From assembly GCF_016464015.1 (NCBI RefSeq), contig NZ_JACDXT010000010.1, positions 47,980 to 111,979 of the forward strand: a DNA stretch of 64,000 nucleotides, in the 5' to 3' direction. The DNA comes from Psychrobacter sp. bablab_jr014. GTDB lineage: Bacteria; Pseudomonadota; Gammaproteobacteria; Pseudomonadales; Moraxellaceae. Of this stretch, positions 45,551-54,421 are shown in pieces. How positions within the stretch are numbered: the stretch's first letter is position 1; each line of letters starts with the position of its first letter. The position numbers and the translations under genes are program-made. The notes under the pieces were generated by a model that ran no database searches, was not told where the DNA came from, and worked only from the letters and a program-made list of their open reading frames with translations.

Positions 45551-46651
45551 ATGTCATTAGTGATTACCAAAACTACCCCGAAAGAAGATGGCTTTTTTAT
45601 GCCTGCTGAGTTCGCCCCGCAAGAGCGCGTGTGGCTGATTTGGCCCTATCGTTTGGACAACTGGCGTGATGGGGCGCGTCCTGCACAGGCGGCGTATGCG
45701 GCGGTTGCCGAGACCATCAGCCAGTTTTGCGATGTGACGGTCATTGCGACCGACGATACCTTTGCCGACTGCCGTGCTCATTTGCCTGAGTCGATTGACA
45801 TTATTACCTTACCCAGCAACGATGCGTGGGCGCGAGATATTGTGCCGACCTTTGTGATGAATAATGACGGTGAGCTGCGCGCTTGTGACTGGCATTTTAA
45901 TGCATGGGGCGGCGACTTTGATGGACTCTACAGTCCGTGGGATGATGATGATAAGTTGGCGGAGCGCCTGACTGCCAAGCTTGGTATCCCGCGCTATCGT
46001 CCTGATAACTTTGTGTTAGAAGGCGGTGCGTTTCACGTCGATGGTGAGGGAACGGTACTGACCACGCGTATGTGCTTGCTAAGCGAAGGGCGCAATCCGC
46101 ACTTAAGCGAGACAGAGATTGAAACGTATCTTAAAAACTATCTGAACGCCGAAAAAGTACTGTGGCTCGATGATGGCATCGACCCTGATGAGACCACTGG
46201 GCACGTCGATGATGTGGCCTGCTTTGTGCGTCCAGGTGAAGTTGTCTGTCTATACACTGATGATCCTGAGCATACCTTTTATGAAGCGGCACAAAAGGCC
46301 TACCAGCAGCTAAGTGAAATGACCGATGCTAAGGGGCGCAAGCTGACCGTGCATAAGCTGTGCTGCACCAAGGGCAATGTGACACTGCCTGAAAGCCACG
46401 ATGTCACAAGCTCTGAACACGCCAAAGATCGCAACAGTGACGACTTATGTATCGCCTCATACGTCAATTTCTTAATTTGTAATGAGGGCGTCATCGTGCC
46501 ACAGTATGATGATGCCAATGACGCGCTGGCTCTACAGCAGCTTGCGGCGATTTTTCCCAAGCATCGCGTGGTCGGCGTGCGTACCCGCGAGATTGTCTAC
46601 GGCGGCGGCAACATTCACTGTATTACCCAGCAGCAGCCATGCACTCAGTAA
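45551..46651 (+). CDS. aguA: Agmatine deiminase
   Basis: Guanidino-group-modifying enzyme of 366 aa that converts agmatine to N-carbamoylputrescine and ammonia. The substrate motif WARDIVPTF, the His/Asp motif GHVDDVACF and the catalytic cysteine in YGGGNIHCITQQQP are all present, as is EGGAFHVDGEGT. Last of the aguBA pair. Together with AguB it feeds putrescine into the Puu route. A 21-bp palindrome lies 49 nt after the stop. Confidence 0.95.
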   Translation: MSLVITKTTPKEDGFFMPAEFAPQERVWLIWPYRLDNWRDGARPAQAAYAAVAETISQFCDVTVIATDDTFADCRAHLPESIDIITLPSNDAWARDIVPTFVMNNDGELRACDWHFNAWGGDFDGLYSPWDDDDKLAERLTAKLGIPRYRPDNFVLEGGAFHVDGEGTVLTTRMCLLSEGRNPHLSETEIETYLKNYLNAEKVLWLDDGIDPDETTGHVDDVACFVRPGEVVCLYTDDPEHTFYEAAQKAYQQLSEMTDAKGRKLTVHKLCCTKGNVTLPESHDVTSSEHAKDRNSDDLCIASYVNFLICNEGVIVPQYDDANDALALQQLAAIFPKHRVVGVRTREIVYGGGNIHCITQQQPCTQ

Positions 46652-46700
46652 AAACGATAATAACGTAACGACACGAAAACGATAAATATAAGGGCGTATC

Positions 46701-46721
46701 AGCGCTTTATCATAAAGCGCT
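46701..46721. repeat. Perfect 21-bp palindrome after aguA
   Basis: AGCGCTTTAT-C-ATAAAGCGCT. With a one-base centre it cannot close its innermost pairs as RNA but can still form a strong hairpin. There is no U-tract, so it is either a 3'-end stabiliser or a protein-binding site for the next gene. Confidence 0.5.
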
Positions 46722-46853
46722 GGTCACTCAAAATTTATCAAAATGAAAAGACGACCCACCGATTAGCCTTTGTAAATGGAAGAAATAAAGCTATCGGCAA
46801 TAATAGACTTCAATTATTTATCATCTATTTATAAATAAACCAAAGGAATAAAA

Positions 46854-48239
46854 ATGACACAATATCAAGTAAATAACCCTGCTACAGGCGAAACCGAAGC
46901 CACCTTTGACACCGCAACCGATGCGGCAGTGACGCAAACGATTGAGGACGCCCACAGCGCCTACGCCGCATGGCAGAGCGTCTCGCTGGACGAGCGCAGC
47001 GCCTTACTGCACAAAATCGCTGACTTATATATCGAACGTCAAGACGAGCTTACCAGCATCGTCACTCGTGAGATGGGCAAACCCATCGCGCAAGCCAAAG
47101 GCGAAGTGGCATTTGTCGCCGAGATTTTTCGCTACTATGCCGACAATGCCAAGCAGTTTTTAGCGCCCAATACCATTGACGTGGACAGCGGCAGTGCCAA
47201 AGTCGAAAAGCGTCCTGTCGGCGTCATCTTCGGCATCATGCCGTGGAACTATCCGCACTATCAAGTGGCACGCTTTGTTGCGCCCAACCTAATGGCGGGC
47301 AACACAATTATCCTAAAACACGCACCGCAATGCCCAAGCACCGCCAATGCCATTGCCGAGATTATGGCAGCGGCAGGCGCGCCCAAAGGCATTTATAACA
47401 ATGTATTTGTGACCAATGAACAAGCCGCCGATATCATCCATGATGCTCGCGTTCAAGGGGTGTCGCTGACAGGCTCGGAGCGTGCGGGACAAGCGGTCGC
47501 TAAAGAAGCAGGACAGGCGCTCAAAAAAGTGGTGTTAGAGCTTGGCGGCTCTGATCCCTTTATTGTGGCGGCGGATGCTGATATTGAGCTGGCAGTAGAC
47601 AACGCCATTTCTGGACGTTTTGGCAATGCAGGACAAGCGTGTAACGCGGCAAAGCGCTTGATTGTCGTCGATGATATTTATGATGACTTCGTTGAGCGCT
47701 TTACCGCGAAGGTAAAAGAAATCACGCCTGCAGATCCCATGGACAAGCGCACCAAAATGGGGCCATTATCCTCTGTTGCGGCGGCGGAAAACCTACAAAA
47801 ACAGCTCGATGCTGCAATTAGCGCAGGCGCGACCGTCTTGGTCGAAGGCGGACACCAAAGCGATAAAGCGGGCGCATGGTTTGCCCCTGCCGTGATTACC
47901 GATGTTGATAGCAGCATGGATGCCTATCGCGAGGAGCTGTTCGGTCCTGTCGCAGTCGTCTACAAAGCACGAGACATCGACCACGCCATCAGTATTGCTA
48001 ATGATGTGCCGTTTGGTTTGGGTGCATCGATTCAGACTCAAGACAGCGCCCTTGCCGAAGACATCGCCGAGCGTTTGGATGTGGGCATGGTCACCATTAA
48101 CTCAGACTCAGGCAGTGAGGCAAACACGCCATTTGGCGGTGTCAAGCGATCAGGCTTTGGGCGTGAGCTGGGCAACCTTGGCATCACGGAGTTTTTAAAC
48201 TACAAGCTTATCCGTGATAAGTCACCAAAGAGTGCGTAA
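46854..48239 (+). CDS. Aldehyde dehydrogenase, succinate-semialdehyde type
   Basis: A 461-residue NAD(P)-dependent aldehyde dehydrogenase of the short Sad/YneI group. Cofactor and active-site motifs: MPWNYPHYQVARFVAPNL, GSERAGQAVAKEAG, ELGGSDPFIV (catalytic Glu) and GQACNAAKRL (catalytic Cys). In the Sad group the substrate is succinate semialdehyde. Since no puuC is present, this enzyme may also oxidise gamma-Glu-gamma-aminobutyraldehyde or gamma-aminobutyraldehyde. AAAGGAAT precedes the ATG. It follows aguA on the same strand after 202 nt. Confidence 0.88.
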   Translation: MTQYQVNNPATGETEATFDTATDAAVTQTIEDAHSAYAAWQSVSLDERSALLHKIADLYIERQDELTSIVTREMGKPIAQAKGEVAFVAEIFRYYADNAKQFLAPNTIDVDSGSAKVEKRPVGVIFGIMPWNYPHYQVARFVAPNLMAGNTIILKHAPQCPSTANAIAEIMAAAGAPKGIYNNVFVTNEQAADIIHDARVQGVSLTGSERAGQAVAKEAGQALKKVVLELGGSDPFIVAADADIELAVDNAISGRFGNAGQACNAAKRLIVVDDIYDDFVERFTAKVKEITPADPMDKRTKMGPLSSVAAAENLQKQLDAAISAGATVLVEGGHQSDKAGAWFAPAVITDVDSSMDAYREELFGPVAVVYKARDIDHAISIANDVPFGLGASIQTQDSALAEDIAERLDVGMVTINSDSGSEANTPFGGVKRSGFGRELGNLGITEFLNYKLIRDKSPKSA

Positions 48240-48312
48240 TCTTTGATGTATTGGCTTATAAGAGTAAAGTCGTTTGATAATGAGATATAGCCAAGTGTGA
48301 ATAAAGCGCTCA

Positions 48313-48378
48313 ATAGAACGGCACTTTTCTTGCTTGCTGTGACTACGTCTCCAGAGGCTGCGAAAAATGCCGTTCTAT
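48313..48378. repeat. Dispersed hairpin element, copy B
   Basis: The arms ATAGAACGGCA (48313-48323) / TGCCGTTCTAT (48368-48378) have a one-base mismatch and then a T-run/A-run pairing ending in C-G, the same layout as copy A, around the core CTTGCTTGCTGTGACTACGT. Arm sequence differs from copies A and C although pairing is kept. Confidence 0.75.
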
Positions 48379-48444
48379 CTCGCTATATCTATTTTATAAA
48401 AATTCGGCTGTAAGCCTTATTTACTGCTTAAATGTTTACATACA

Positions 48445-48479
48445 CAAAAAAAATAAAGCCACAACGCTGGGTTGTGGCT
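48445..48479 (-). terminator. Intrinsic terminator of the APC permease gene
   Basis: AGCCACAAC (48457-48465) / GTTGTGGCT (48471-48479) with an A-rich left flank that is a U-tract on the minus strand. Confidence 0.83.
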
Positions 48480-48566
48480 CTATAAGAATGCTTATAAAAG
48501 CGGCGTTACTTTAATGGATTCAACTCTTAAAGTAATCAGCAGGGATTTTAAAGGTAACCTTTAAGC

Positions 48567-50006
48567 TTATTTATAGCCTTGCTCTTTTAGCCACTCTTGG
48601 TTCAAGGCTTTAAGCTCTACCAGCTCATGATCCATGATTTCTTTACTCTTACCTGGGTTTTTCATTGACGCATAGCCATACATCGCGATACCAAGCACGG
48701 TCCAACCTAGGAAAATCCACCATTCGATAGGCACAAGCGCAGATGGCATACCAGGGAGGTATAGCGCAACCATACCAAGGCTTAAGATAATGGTGATGAC
48801 GCCGACCAATTTACCCGCAGGGATTCTAAATGGACGTACCATCTCAGGCTCACGATAGCGTAGCGCTAGGAATGAAATCGCCACACAGGTGTACGCGATG
48901 ACGATACCAAAGCCGCCCGCATCGACAATCCAAACCAGCATTTTGCGACCGAACAGGGGCGCAAGTGTCGCTAGACCACCAATCAATAAAATTGCATTGA
49001 CTGGGGTATTGTACTTTGGATGCAATTTGCACAAAAACTGTGGCAGCATGTGCGTTTTGCCCATCGCATATAGCAAGCGGCTACCACCGATAAGGAACGC
49101 GTTCCAGCTCGATAGAATACCCAAAACACCACCGATAACCAGTAAGATACCTGCCCATTTGCCATTCCATGCATTGGTCATTGCATCCGCTGTGGCTAAG
49201 GTAGAATCTTGCGCTTGTAATAGTGGCAAGGTTTTGCCCACACTCCATGCCACGCCGATGTACCACAGTACCGCGATGATGATAGAGACAATCAAAAATT
49301 TACCGATGTTTGGACGGGTGAGGTTAATCTCTTCGGCGGCCTGTGGAATCACGTCAAAGCCAACGAATAAGAAAGGAACCATCACCATGACGGTCATGAT
49401 GCCGCCGATACCGCCGATAAAGTTCGGTGCTTGTACCGAATCTGAGGTCTCAGGGCTAAACAGCAATGCGCCCACGAACAACAAGATACCGACACAGAAG
49501 ATGCCCACAACCGCAAGCTTTTGGAACCAAGCACTGACTTCCATACCACGGATGTTGAGCCATGTAATAATGATAGAGCCGAGCATCCCGACCGCGACCC
49601 ATGTGGCATAAACGTCCCAGCCTGCGACATTCCATAAATAGCCTTGGCTATAATTGGGCACGATGTACTCGACCACCGTAGGTAGTGCCACTGCCTCGAA
49701 AGCAACGACAGAAAAATAACCGAATAAAATGCTCCAAGAGCAAATAAAAGACACGTTCACACCAAGGGCACGGTGTGTATACGTGTGCTCGCCCCCCGTA
49801 ATCGGCATGGATGCGGCAAGCTCTGCATAGGTCACACCAATTAAGATAACGACGAGACCGCCGATGATAAAGGCACTGATTGCGCCCCAAATACCTGCTG
49901 AGATAATCCAGCTGCCTGCCAGAACGACCCAGCCCCAACCGACCATTGCGCCAAATGCCAGCGCGACAATGTCAAATACCCCTAACGATTTTTTTAAACC
50001 AGACAT
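48567..50006 (-). CDS. APC-superfamily amino acid/amine permease
   Basis: A 479-residue permease with about 12 helices. APC features: MSGLKKSLGVFDIVALAFGAMVGWGWVV at the start, TYAELAASMPITGGEHTYTHRALG, FLFVGFDVIPQAAEEINLTRPNIGK, and SSWNAFLIGGSRLLYAMGKT. The setting between putrescine and GABA genes suggests uptake of GABA, putrescine or a related compound, which I cannot decide. The C terminus is an acidic tail. The start has AAGGAG upstream. It follows gabT on the same strand but after that gene's terminator, so it has its own promoter in 50007-50346. Confidence 0.86.
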   Translation of the reverse strand: MSGLKKSLGVFDIVALAFGAMVGWGWVVLAGSWIISAGIWGAISAFIIGGLVVILIGVTYAELAASMPITGGEHTYTHRALGVNVSFICSWSILFGYFSVVAFEAVALPTVVEYIVPNYSQGYLWNVAGWDVYATWVAVGMLGSIIITWLNIRGMEVSAWFQKLAVVGIFCVGILLFVGALLFSPETSDSVQAPNFIGGIGGIMTVMVMVPFLFVGFDVIPQAAEEINLTRPNIGKFLIVSIIIAVLWYIGVAWSVGKTLPLLQAQDSTLATADAMTNAWNGKWAGILLVIGGVLGILSSWNAFLIGGSRLLYAMGKTHMLPQFLCKLHPKYNTPVNAILLIGGLATLAPLFGRKMLVWIVDAGGFGIVIAYTCVAISFLALRYREPEMVRPFRIPAGKLVGVITIILSLGMVALYLPGMPSALVPIEWWIFLGWTVLGIAMYGYASMKNPGKSKEIMDHELVELKALNQEWLKEQGYK

Positions 50007-50470
50007 ACTCTACTCCTTGTCCGTTTGTCATCCATCTCAATCCTTTACAGACTGCATAAGCTTGCCCTGCTCAAACAGTCCCTATATATCATGATGCATC
50101 TGCGGTAACGTACTGTCCTATCGCGGTATGCACCATTCATTTTTGCAAAATCCTTATCTGCCCCTATCAAAAGCGACCATTCCTTAGCGGTCTATTCCTG
50201 ACTGCTTTTGACTTTGGGCGTGGTATATGTCAGCTAGCGAGTGCAGCCTTGTATACGCTAGATAGGACAACGAACCTGCACCGTCTTATCCCTATATCGT
50301 TATTTTTTTAGCCTTTAATACACGTAGCAGAATAATCGTCCTGCCAATAAAAAAGCGCCTTGTTATTACAAGGCGCCGTTATCTAGCATATGCATGACGC
50401 GCTATGCTGCAAAAGTGACCTTGCGTATTTAAAGGATTCACACACCATCAAAGGATGGTTTTAAAGCAAC
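50007..50470. other. Gap between gabT and the APC permease gene
   Basis: 464 bases with no gene. They hold the gabT terminator at 50347-50376 and about 340 bases of leader for the permease. I see no clear promoter hexamers and no PuuR-like box. Confidence 0.5.
50347..50376 (-). terminator. Intrinsic terminator of gabT
   Basis: GCGCCTTGT (50355-50363) - TATT - ACAAGGCGC (50368-50376); the A-run on the left is a U-tract on the minus strand. Confidence 0.88.
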
Positions 50471-51730
50471 TTAGGCGACGAGTATAGACTTGATGATATC
50501 AAGACCTTCTTGTAGCACCTCGTCTTCAACGGTCAGTGGTACCATGATGCGGATGGCATTGCCGTACATGCCGCAAGAAGCCAATAATAGACCTTGCTCA
50601 AAGGCTTTTTGCTTTAGATTCGCTGTGGCTTTAGGGTCAGGCTTGCCTTCGCTGTCCACCAAGTCAAATGCCAGCATCGCGCCTTTGTAGCGGATATTGC
50701 CAATGGTGTCTAAGTTCAAGTCTTTTAAGAAATTACCAATCTTATCGCCCACTTCGACACTGCGCTCGAGTAGGTTTTCTTCTTCGATGACTTCGATAAC
50801 TGCTAATGCTGCTGCGATAGCAATTGGGCTGCCTGAATACGTACCACCCAAACCGCCAACTTGTGGCGCATCCATGATGTCTGCACGACCAACAACCGCC
50901 GAAATCGGATAGCCGCCCGCCAAGCTCTTCGCGGTGGTCATCAAGTCAGGCTCAACGCCCAACTGCTCACCCGCAAATAGCGTACCTGTACGTGCAAAGC
51001 CGCACTGTACTTCATCAAAAATCAGCACGATGCCATGCTCGTCACAAATCTCGCGCAGCGCTTTGGCAAATGATGGGGTGACTTGGTGGAAACCGCCCTC
51101 GCCTTGTATTGGCTCAATAATCATGGCTGCCACTTCGCTTGGGTCGATATCCGCTTGGAAAATCATCTCAAGGCTGTGTAATGCTTGCGCTTCGGTGACG
51201 TTCAGCTCTTCTGCTGGGAATAGCGCGTGGAAAACAGGACCTGGCATTGGGCCAAAGTTCTTTTTGTATGGCAATACTTTACCCGTTAGGCTCATGCACA
51301 TCAGGGTACGGCCATGCCAGCCACCCACAAAAGAAATCACACCTGGACGGCCTGTTTTTGCACGGGCAATCTTGATGCTGTTTTCGACCGCTTCGGCACC
51401 TGTGGTTAAGAACAAAGCGCGTTTTTCACCACTGATAGGTGCTTTTTCACACAGCTTTTCTGCCAAATCAACATAGCTTTCATAGCTGACAATTTGCGCC
51501 GCAGTATGCGTAAACTTATCAATCTGCTCATGCACGCGCTGGGTGATTTTTGGATGGCTGTGACCTGTATTTAATACAGAGATACCACCAATAAAGTCGA
51601 TATAGCGCTGGCCTTCAACATCCCAAAGCTCAGCGTTTTTGGCGCGCTCAGCAAAAATAGGAAACGCAACGCCAAGACCTTTTGGCAATACCGCTAGGCG
51701 GCGCTCAAGTAGTGATTGATTGGTGCTCAT
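50471..51730 (-). CDS. gabT: 4-aminobutyrate aminotransferase
   Basis: PLP-dependent class III transaminase of 419 aa that moves the amino group of GABA to 2-oxoglutarate, giving succinate semialdehyde; related enzymes also take 5-aminovalerate. Motifs: FIGGISVLNTGHSHPK, TTGAEAVENSIKIARAKTGR, FDEVQCGFARTGTLFA and the PLP lysine in MTTAKSLAGGYPIS. Second gene after gabD (79-nt gap), ended by a terminator. Confidence 0.95.
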   Translation of the reverse strand: MSTNQSLLERRLAVLPKGLGVAFPIFAERAKNAELWDVEGQRYIDFIGGISVLNTGHSHPKITQRVHEQIDKFTHTAAQIVSYESYVDLAEKLCEKAPISGEKRALFLTTGAEAVENSIKIARAKTGRPGVISFVGGWHGRTLMCMSLTGKVLPYKKNFGPMPGPVFHALFPAEELNVTEAQALHSLEMIFQADIDPSEVAAMIIEPIQGEGGFHQVTPSFAKALREICDEHGIVLIFDEVQCGFARTGTLFAGEQLGVEPDLMTTAKSLAGGYPISAVVGRADIMDAPQVGGLGGTYSGSPIAIAAALAVIEVIEEENLLERSVEVGDKIGNFLKDLNLDTIGNIRYKGAMLAFDLVDSEGKPDPKATANLKQKAFEQGLLLASCGMYGNAIRIMVPLTVEDEVLQEGLDIIKSILVA

Positions 51731-51809
51731 AAAAATATCCTTGTCTTTATATCATTAGTCCTACAATGCTTTGCTGGCAGACAGCAGTTGCCTGCCAGCA
51801 AGACATTAT

Positions 51810-53264
51810 TTAGCTGACGTCCGCGCACCAGTACTTGGTGACGACGTATTCATCCATACCATACTTTGAACCTTCGCGGCCAAAGCCTGATTGTTTAACG
51901 CCACCAAACGGCGCAACTTGTGTTGAAATCATACCTGTATTGTGACCAACCATGCCGTACTCTAGCGCCTCAGTCACGCGCCAGCCTTGAGCAAAGTCAC
52001 TGCTGTAGAAATAAGCTGCCAAACCATAAATGGTATCATTGGCTTCTTTAATCGCCTCAGCTTCATCATCAAAGTAGAAAATCGGCGCTACTGGGCCAAA
52101 AATCTCTTCAGAAGCGATGTCCATATCGTCGGTCACACCGCTGATAACGGTTGGCATATAGGTCAATGCCGAGGCGTCATGACGCTTGCCGCCTGTCACG
52201 ATGGTCGCGCCTTTATCGGTCGCGTCTTTTAGCAGACCTTCGACTTTTTTCAGCGCATCTTCAGTGATAAGCGGGCCAATATCGGTGTCTTTATCAATGC
52301 CGTTACCCACTTTTAGGGCTTCAACTTTCTTAGTAAAGATGTCTAAGAATTTGTCTTTAACGCTTGATTGTATATAGACACGGTTGGCGCAAACACATGT
52401 CTGACCTGCGTTACGGAATTTTGAAGCGATTAAGCCTTCAGCCGCTTTTTCAAGATCTGCACTTTCAAAAACGATAAATGGCGCGTTGCCACCCAATTCT
52501 AGTGACAGTTTTTTGATGGTAGGCGCACACTGCGCCATCAATTTACGGCCAATGTTGGTTGAACCTGTGAATGACAGCTTTTTGATACGCTCATCTGAGG
52601 TCAAAATGTTACCGACCATCGCCGCATCACCTGTCACCACTTGAATCACGCCCGCTGGAATGCCTGCTTTTTCGGCCAACGCGACCAAGGCAAGTGCAGA
52701 ATAAGGGGTTTGCGAAGCAGGTTTAATGACCATCGTACAGCCAGAAGCCAGTGCGGGCGCGGCTTTACGCGTAATCATCGCCGCTGGGAAGTTCCAAGGT
52801 GTAATGGCAGCGCAGACGCCAACAGGTTGTTTTAAAACCACATAACGCAGCTCAGATTTTGGTGCAGGAATAACATCGCCATAGACGCGCTTGCCTTCTT
52901 CCGCAAACCAGCGGATAAAGCTGTTGGCATAGCCAATTTCACCGCGTGACTCGCCGATTGGCTTACCTTGTTCGGTGGTCATGATAATAGCGAGATCTTC
53001 TTTATTTTCGTCAATCAAATCTGCCCACTTTTGTAGCAGTGCGCCACGCTCTTCGGCAGTTTTGGCCGCCCAGCTCACCTGTGCGGTGGTGGCATGGGCA
53101 ACGGCAGCATTGACATCATCTTCGGTTAAATCAGGTACATGACCAATGACGCTATCATCAAAAGGGTTGGTCACTTCAATACGAGCGCCATTACTGGCAT
53201 CTTGCCAACGGTCATTGATAAGGCACTGTTCTTTAAACAGTTCGGGGTTGGTTAGCGATTGCAT
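51810..53264 (-). CDS. gabD: Succinate-semialdehyde dehydrogenase (GabD type)
   Basis: Aldehyde dehydrogenase of 484 aa that oxidises succinate semialdehyde to succinate; close to E. coli GabD in length. Motifs: TPWNFPAAMITRKAAPALASG, FTGSTNIGRKLM, LELGGNAPFIVF (Glu) and FRNAGQTCVCANRVYIQ (two Cys), and the closing KQSGFGREGSKYGMDEYV. ATG 53264 has AAGGAG upstream; the longer frame to 53297 does not. First gene of gabDT, behind a promoter at 53397-53426 with a PuuR-like box at 53357-53374. Confidence 0.94.
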   Translation of the reverse strand: MQSLTNPELFKEQCLINDRWQDASNGARIEVTNPFDDSVIGHVPDLTEDDVNAAVAHATTAQVSWAAKTAEERGALLQKWADLIDENKEDLAIIMTTEQGKPIGESRGEIGYANSFIRWFAEEGKRVYGDVIPAPKSELRYVVLKQPVGVCAAITPWNFPAAMITRKAAPALASGCTMVIKPASQTPYSALALVALAEKAGIPAGVIQVVTGDAAMVGNILTSDERIKKLSFTGSTNIGRKLMAQCAPTIKKLSLELGGNAPFIVFESADLEKAAEGLIASKFRNAGQTCVCANRVYIQSSVKDKFLDIFTKKVEALKVGNGIDKDTDIGPLITEDALKKVEGLLKDATDKGATIVTGGKRHDASALTYMPTVISGVTDDMDIASEEIFGPVAPIFYFDDEAEAIKEANDTIYGLAAYFYSSDFAQGWRVTEALEYGMVGHNTGMISTQVAPFGGVKQSGFGREGSKYGMDEYVVTKYWCADVS

Positions 53265-53356
53265 AAAACACTCCTTGTGATGTGGTTTGGTCATCAATCT
53301 ATCTGTCGTTAGAAATTCTAATCTTTAGTGTATTTAATGATTGATGCTTCCCTACT

Positions 53357-53374
53357 TGTTCAGTATAATGAACA
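53357..53374. promoter_or_regulatory. PuuR-like operator upstream of gabDT
   Basis: TGTTCA-GTATAA-TGAACA, an inverted repeat whose right half (TATAATGAACA) equals the core of the E. coli PuuR consensus (AAAATATAATGAACA). It lies a few bases inside the predicted transcript of gabD. Confidence 0.65.
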
Positions 53375-53396
53375 TTGATTCAATATATGAGACATC

Positions 53397-53426
53397 ATTA
53401 TAGAAACAACGGATTGTATTTTGCAA
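53397..53426 (-). promoter_or_regulatory. Promoter of gabDT
   Basis: On the minus strand TTGCAA (53426-53421), 18 nt, TATAAT (53402-53397). Confidence 0.6.
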
Positions 53427-53558
53427 CCCTTATTACGATTTAAAATCTGCATTTATTGTCTTTTATGGGATTTTTTGTGGTTTGATGGGTGATTTGCCTT
53501 GATTTAGATGCTATTTTTGCCTTTTTTATTCTCTTTTTGATATTTATGAGCTTTTTTT

Positions 53559-54323
53559 ATGAGTACGACGACGGTTCCCGCTTTAGACAAGACTTTTGAC
53601 ATTCTTGATTTGATTACTGCGCACCCGCAGCCCCTTAGCGCGGCGCAGATTGCCAAGACGCTGGGCTTTGCCCGCAGCTCCACCCACAATATTTTGCAAA
53701 GCTTGCTTGATAAGCATGTGATATTTAAAGATACCGAAAACCGCTTCCACCTTGGCTCGTATTTGCTGTATTGGGCGGGAAGGTATGAGCAGCAGCATGG
53801 CGTGGTTGAATTGTTTAAAGATTTAATCGTGCAGTATCCTGCGCTGCGCCAACATACAGTAACGCTGTCCAAGCTCGATGTGGGTGAGGTGGTGTTTTTG
53901 ACCTGTCATGAGACGCCCGCGCCGCTGGGCTTTACGTTTCGTGCTGGCGTGCGTATTCCTGCGGTGTTTTCGGCGACGGGTAAGGCGATGCTCTCGACCA
54001 TGTCGATGCCTGCGATTAAGGCGTTGTATGGCGGTGTGTTCCCCACCCCGCTCAATCATAATGGTGTGCAGAGCTTTGAGGCACTAGAAGCAGAGCTGTT
54101 AGAAGTACAAAAAACGCGCATCTCACTCGATGATGGGCAGCTGCGCGATGGGATGTACTGTATGGGCACGTATGTGCGTAATGCGTCGGGGCAGGCGGTG
54201 GCAGCGATGGCGGTGAGCTTTTTGCAAGCAGAATATGAGATGAAACGTGAAGAGGTCAGCGCGCTATTGATTGATTTGGCCAAACAGATGGAGCAGCGTT
54301 TGGGCTTTGGGCACAGTGGTTAG
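53559..54323 (+). CDS. IclR-family regulator
   Basis: A 254-residue IclR regulator. The winged HTH occupies residues about 5-65 (LDKTFDILDLITAHPQPLSA, SSTHNILQSLLDK) and the effector domain follows (VFLTCHETPAPLGFTFRAG, AVFSATGKAMLS, DDGQLRDGMYCMGTYV). It is divergent from gabDT, so it probably regulates them or itself. Effector unknown; a GABA- or polyamine-related signal is a guess from context. Confidence 0.88.
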   Translation: MSTTTVPALDKTFDILDLITAHPQPLSAAQIAKTLGFARSSTHNILQSLLDKHVIFKDTENRFHLGSYLLYWAGRYEQQHGVVELFKDLIVQYPALRQHTVTLSKLDVGEVVFLTCHETPAPLGFTFRAGVRIPAVFSATGKAMLSTMSMPAIKALYGGVFPTPLNHNGVQSFEALEAELLEVQKTRISLDDGQLRDGMYCMGTYVRNASGQAVAAMAVSFLQAEYEMKREEVSALLIDLAKQMEQRLGFGHSG

Positions 54324-54337
54324 TAGGTGTTTTGGGA

Positions 54338-54366
54338 CATGGCGGCGCGGTTTCCGCCATGGTTTT
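54338..54366 (+). terminator. Hairpin after the iclR gene
   Basis: CATGGCGG (54338-54345) / CCGCCATG (54354-54361) followed by GTTTTC; short U-tract, so only a likely terminator. Confidence 0.55.
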
Positions 54367-54421
54367 CAATAAAAGCAGCCAGTCAAAACAGTATCGATTT
54401 GCTTTAGAGTTTATCCGTTAT

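Larger units (their letters stand above)
48240..48566. other. Convergent gap with repeat copy B and a terminator
   Basis: The 327-bp space between the aldehyde dehydrogenase and APC permease genes holds the hairpin element at 48313-48378 and the terminator at 48445-48479. Nothing else is seen. Confidence 0.6.

Noticed and set aside
48889..49611. 240-codon open frame on the plus strand opposite the APC permease gene
   Set aside because: It is the antisense shadow of a membrane-protein gene with strong family match; it has no ribosome site and its translation is low-complexity.
50934..51476. 180-codon frame antisense to gabT
   Set aside because: Shadow of a firmly identified gene; no start context.
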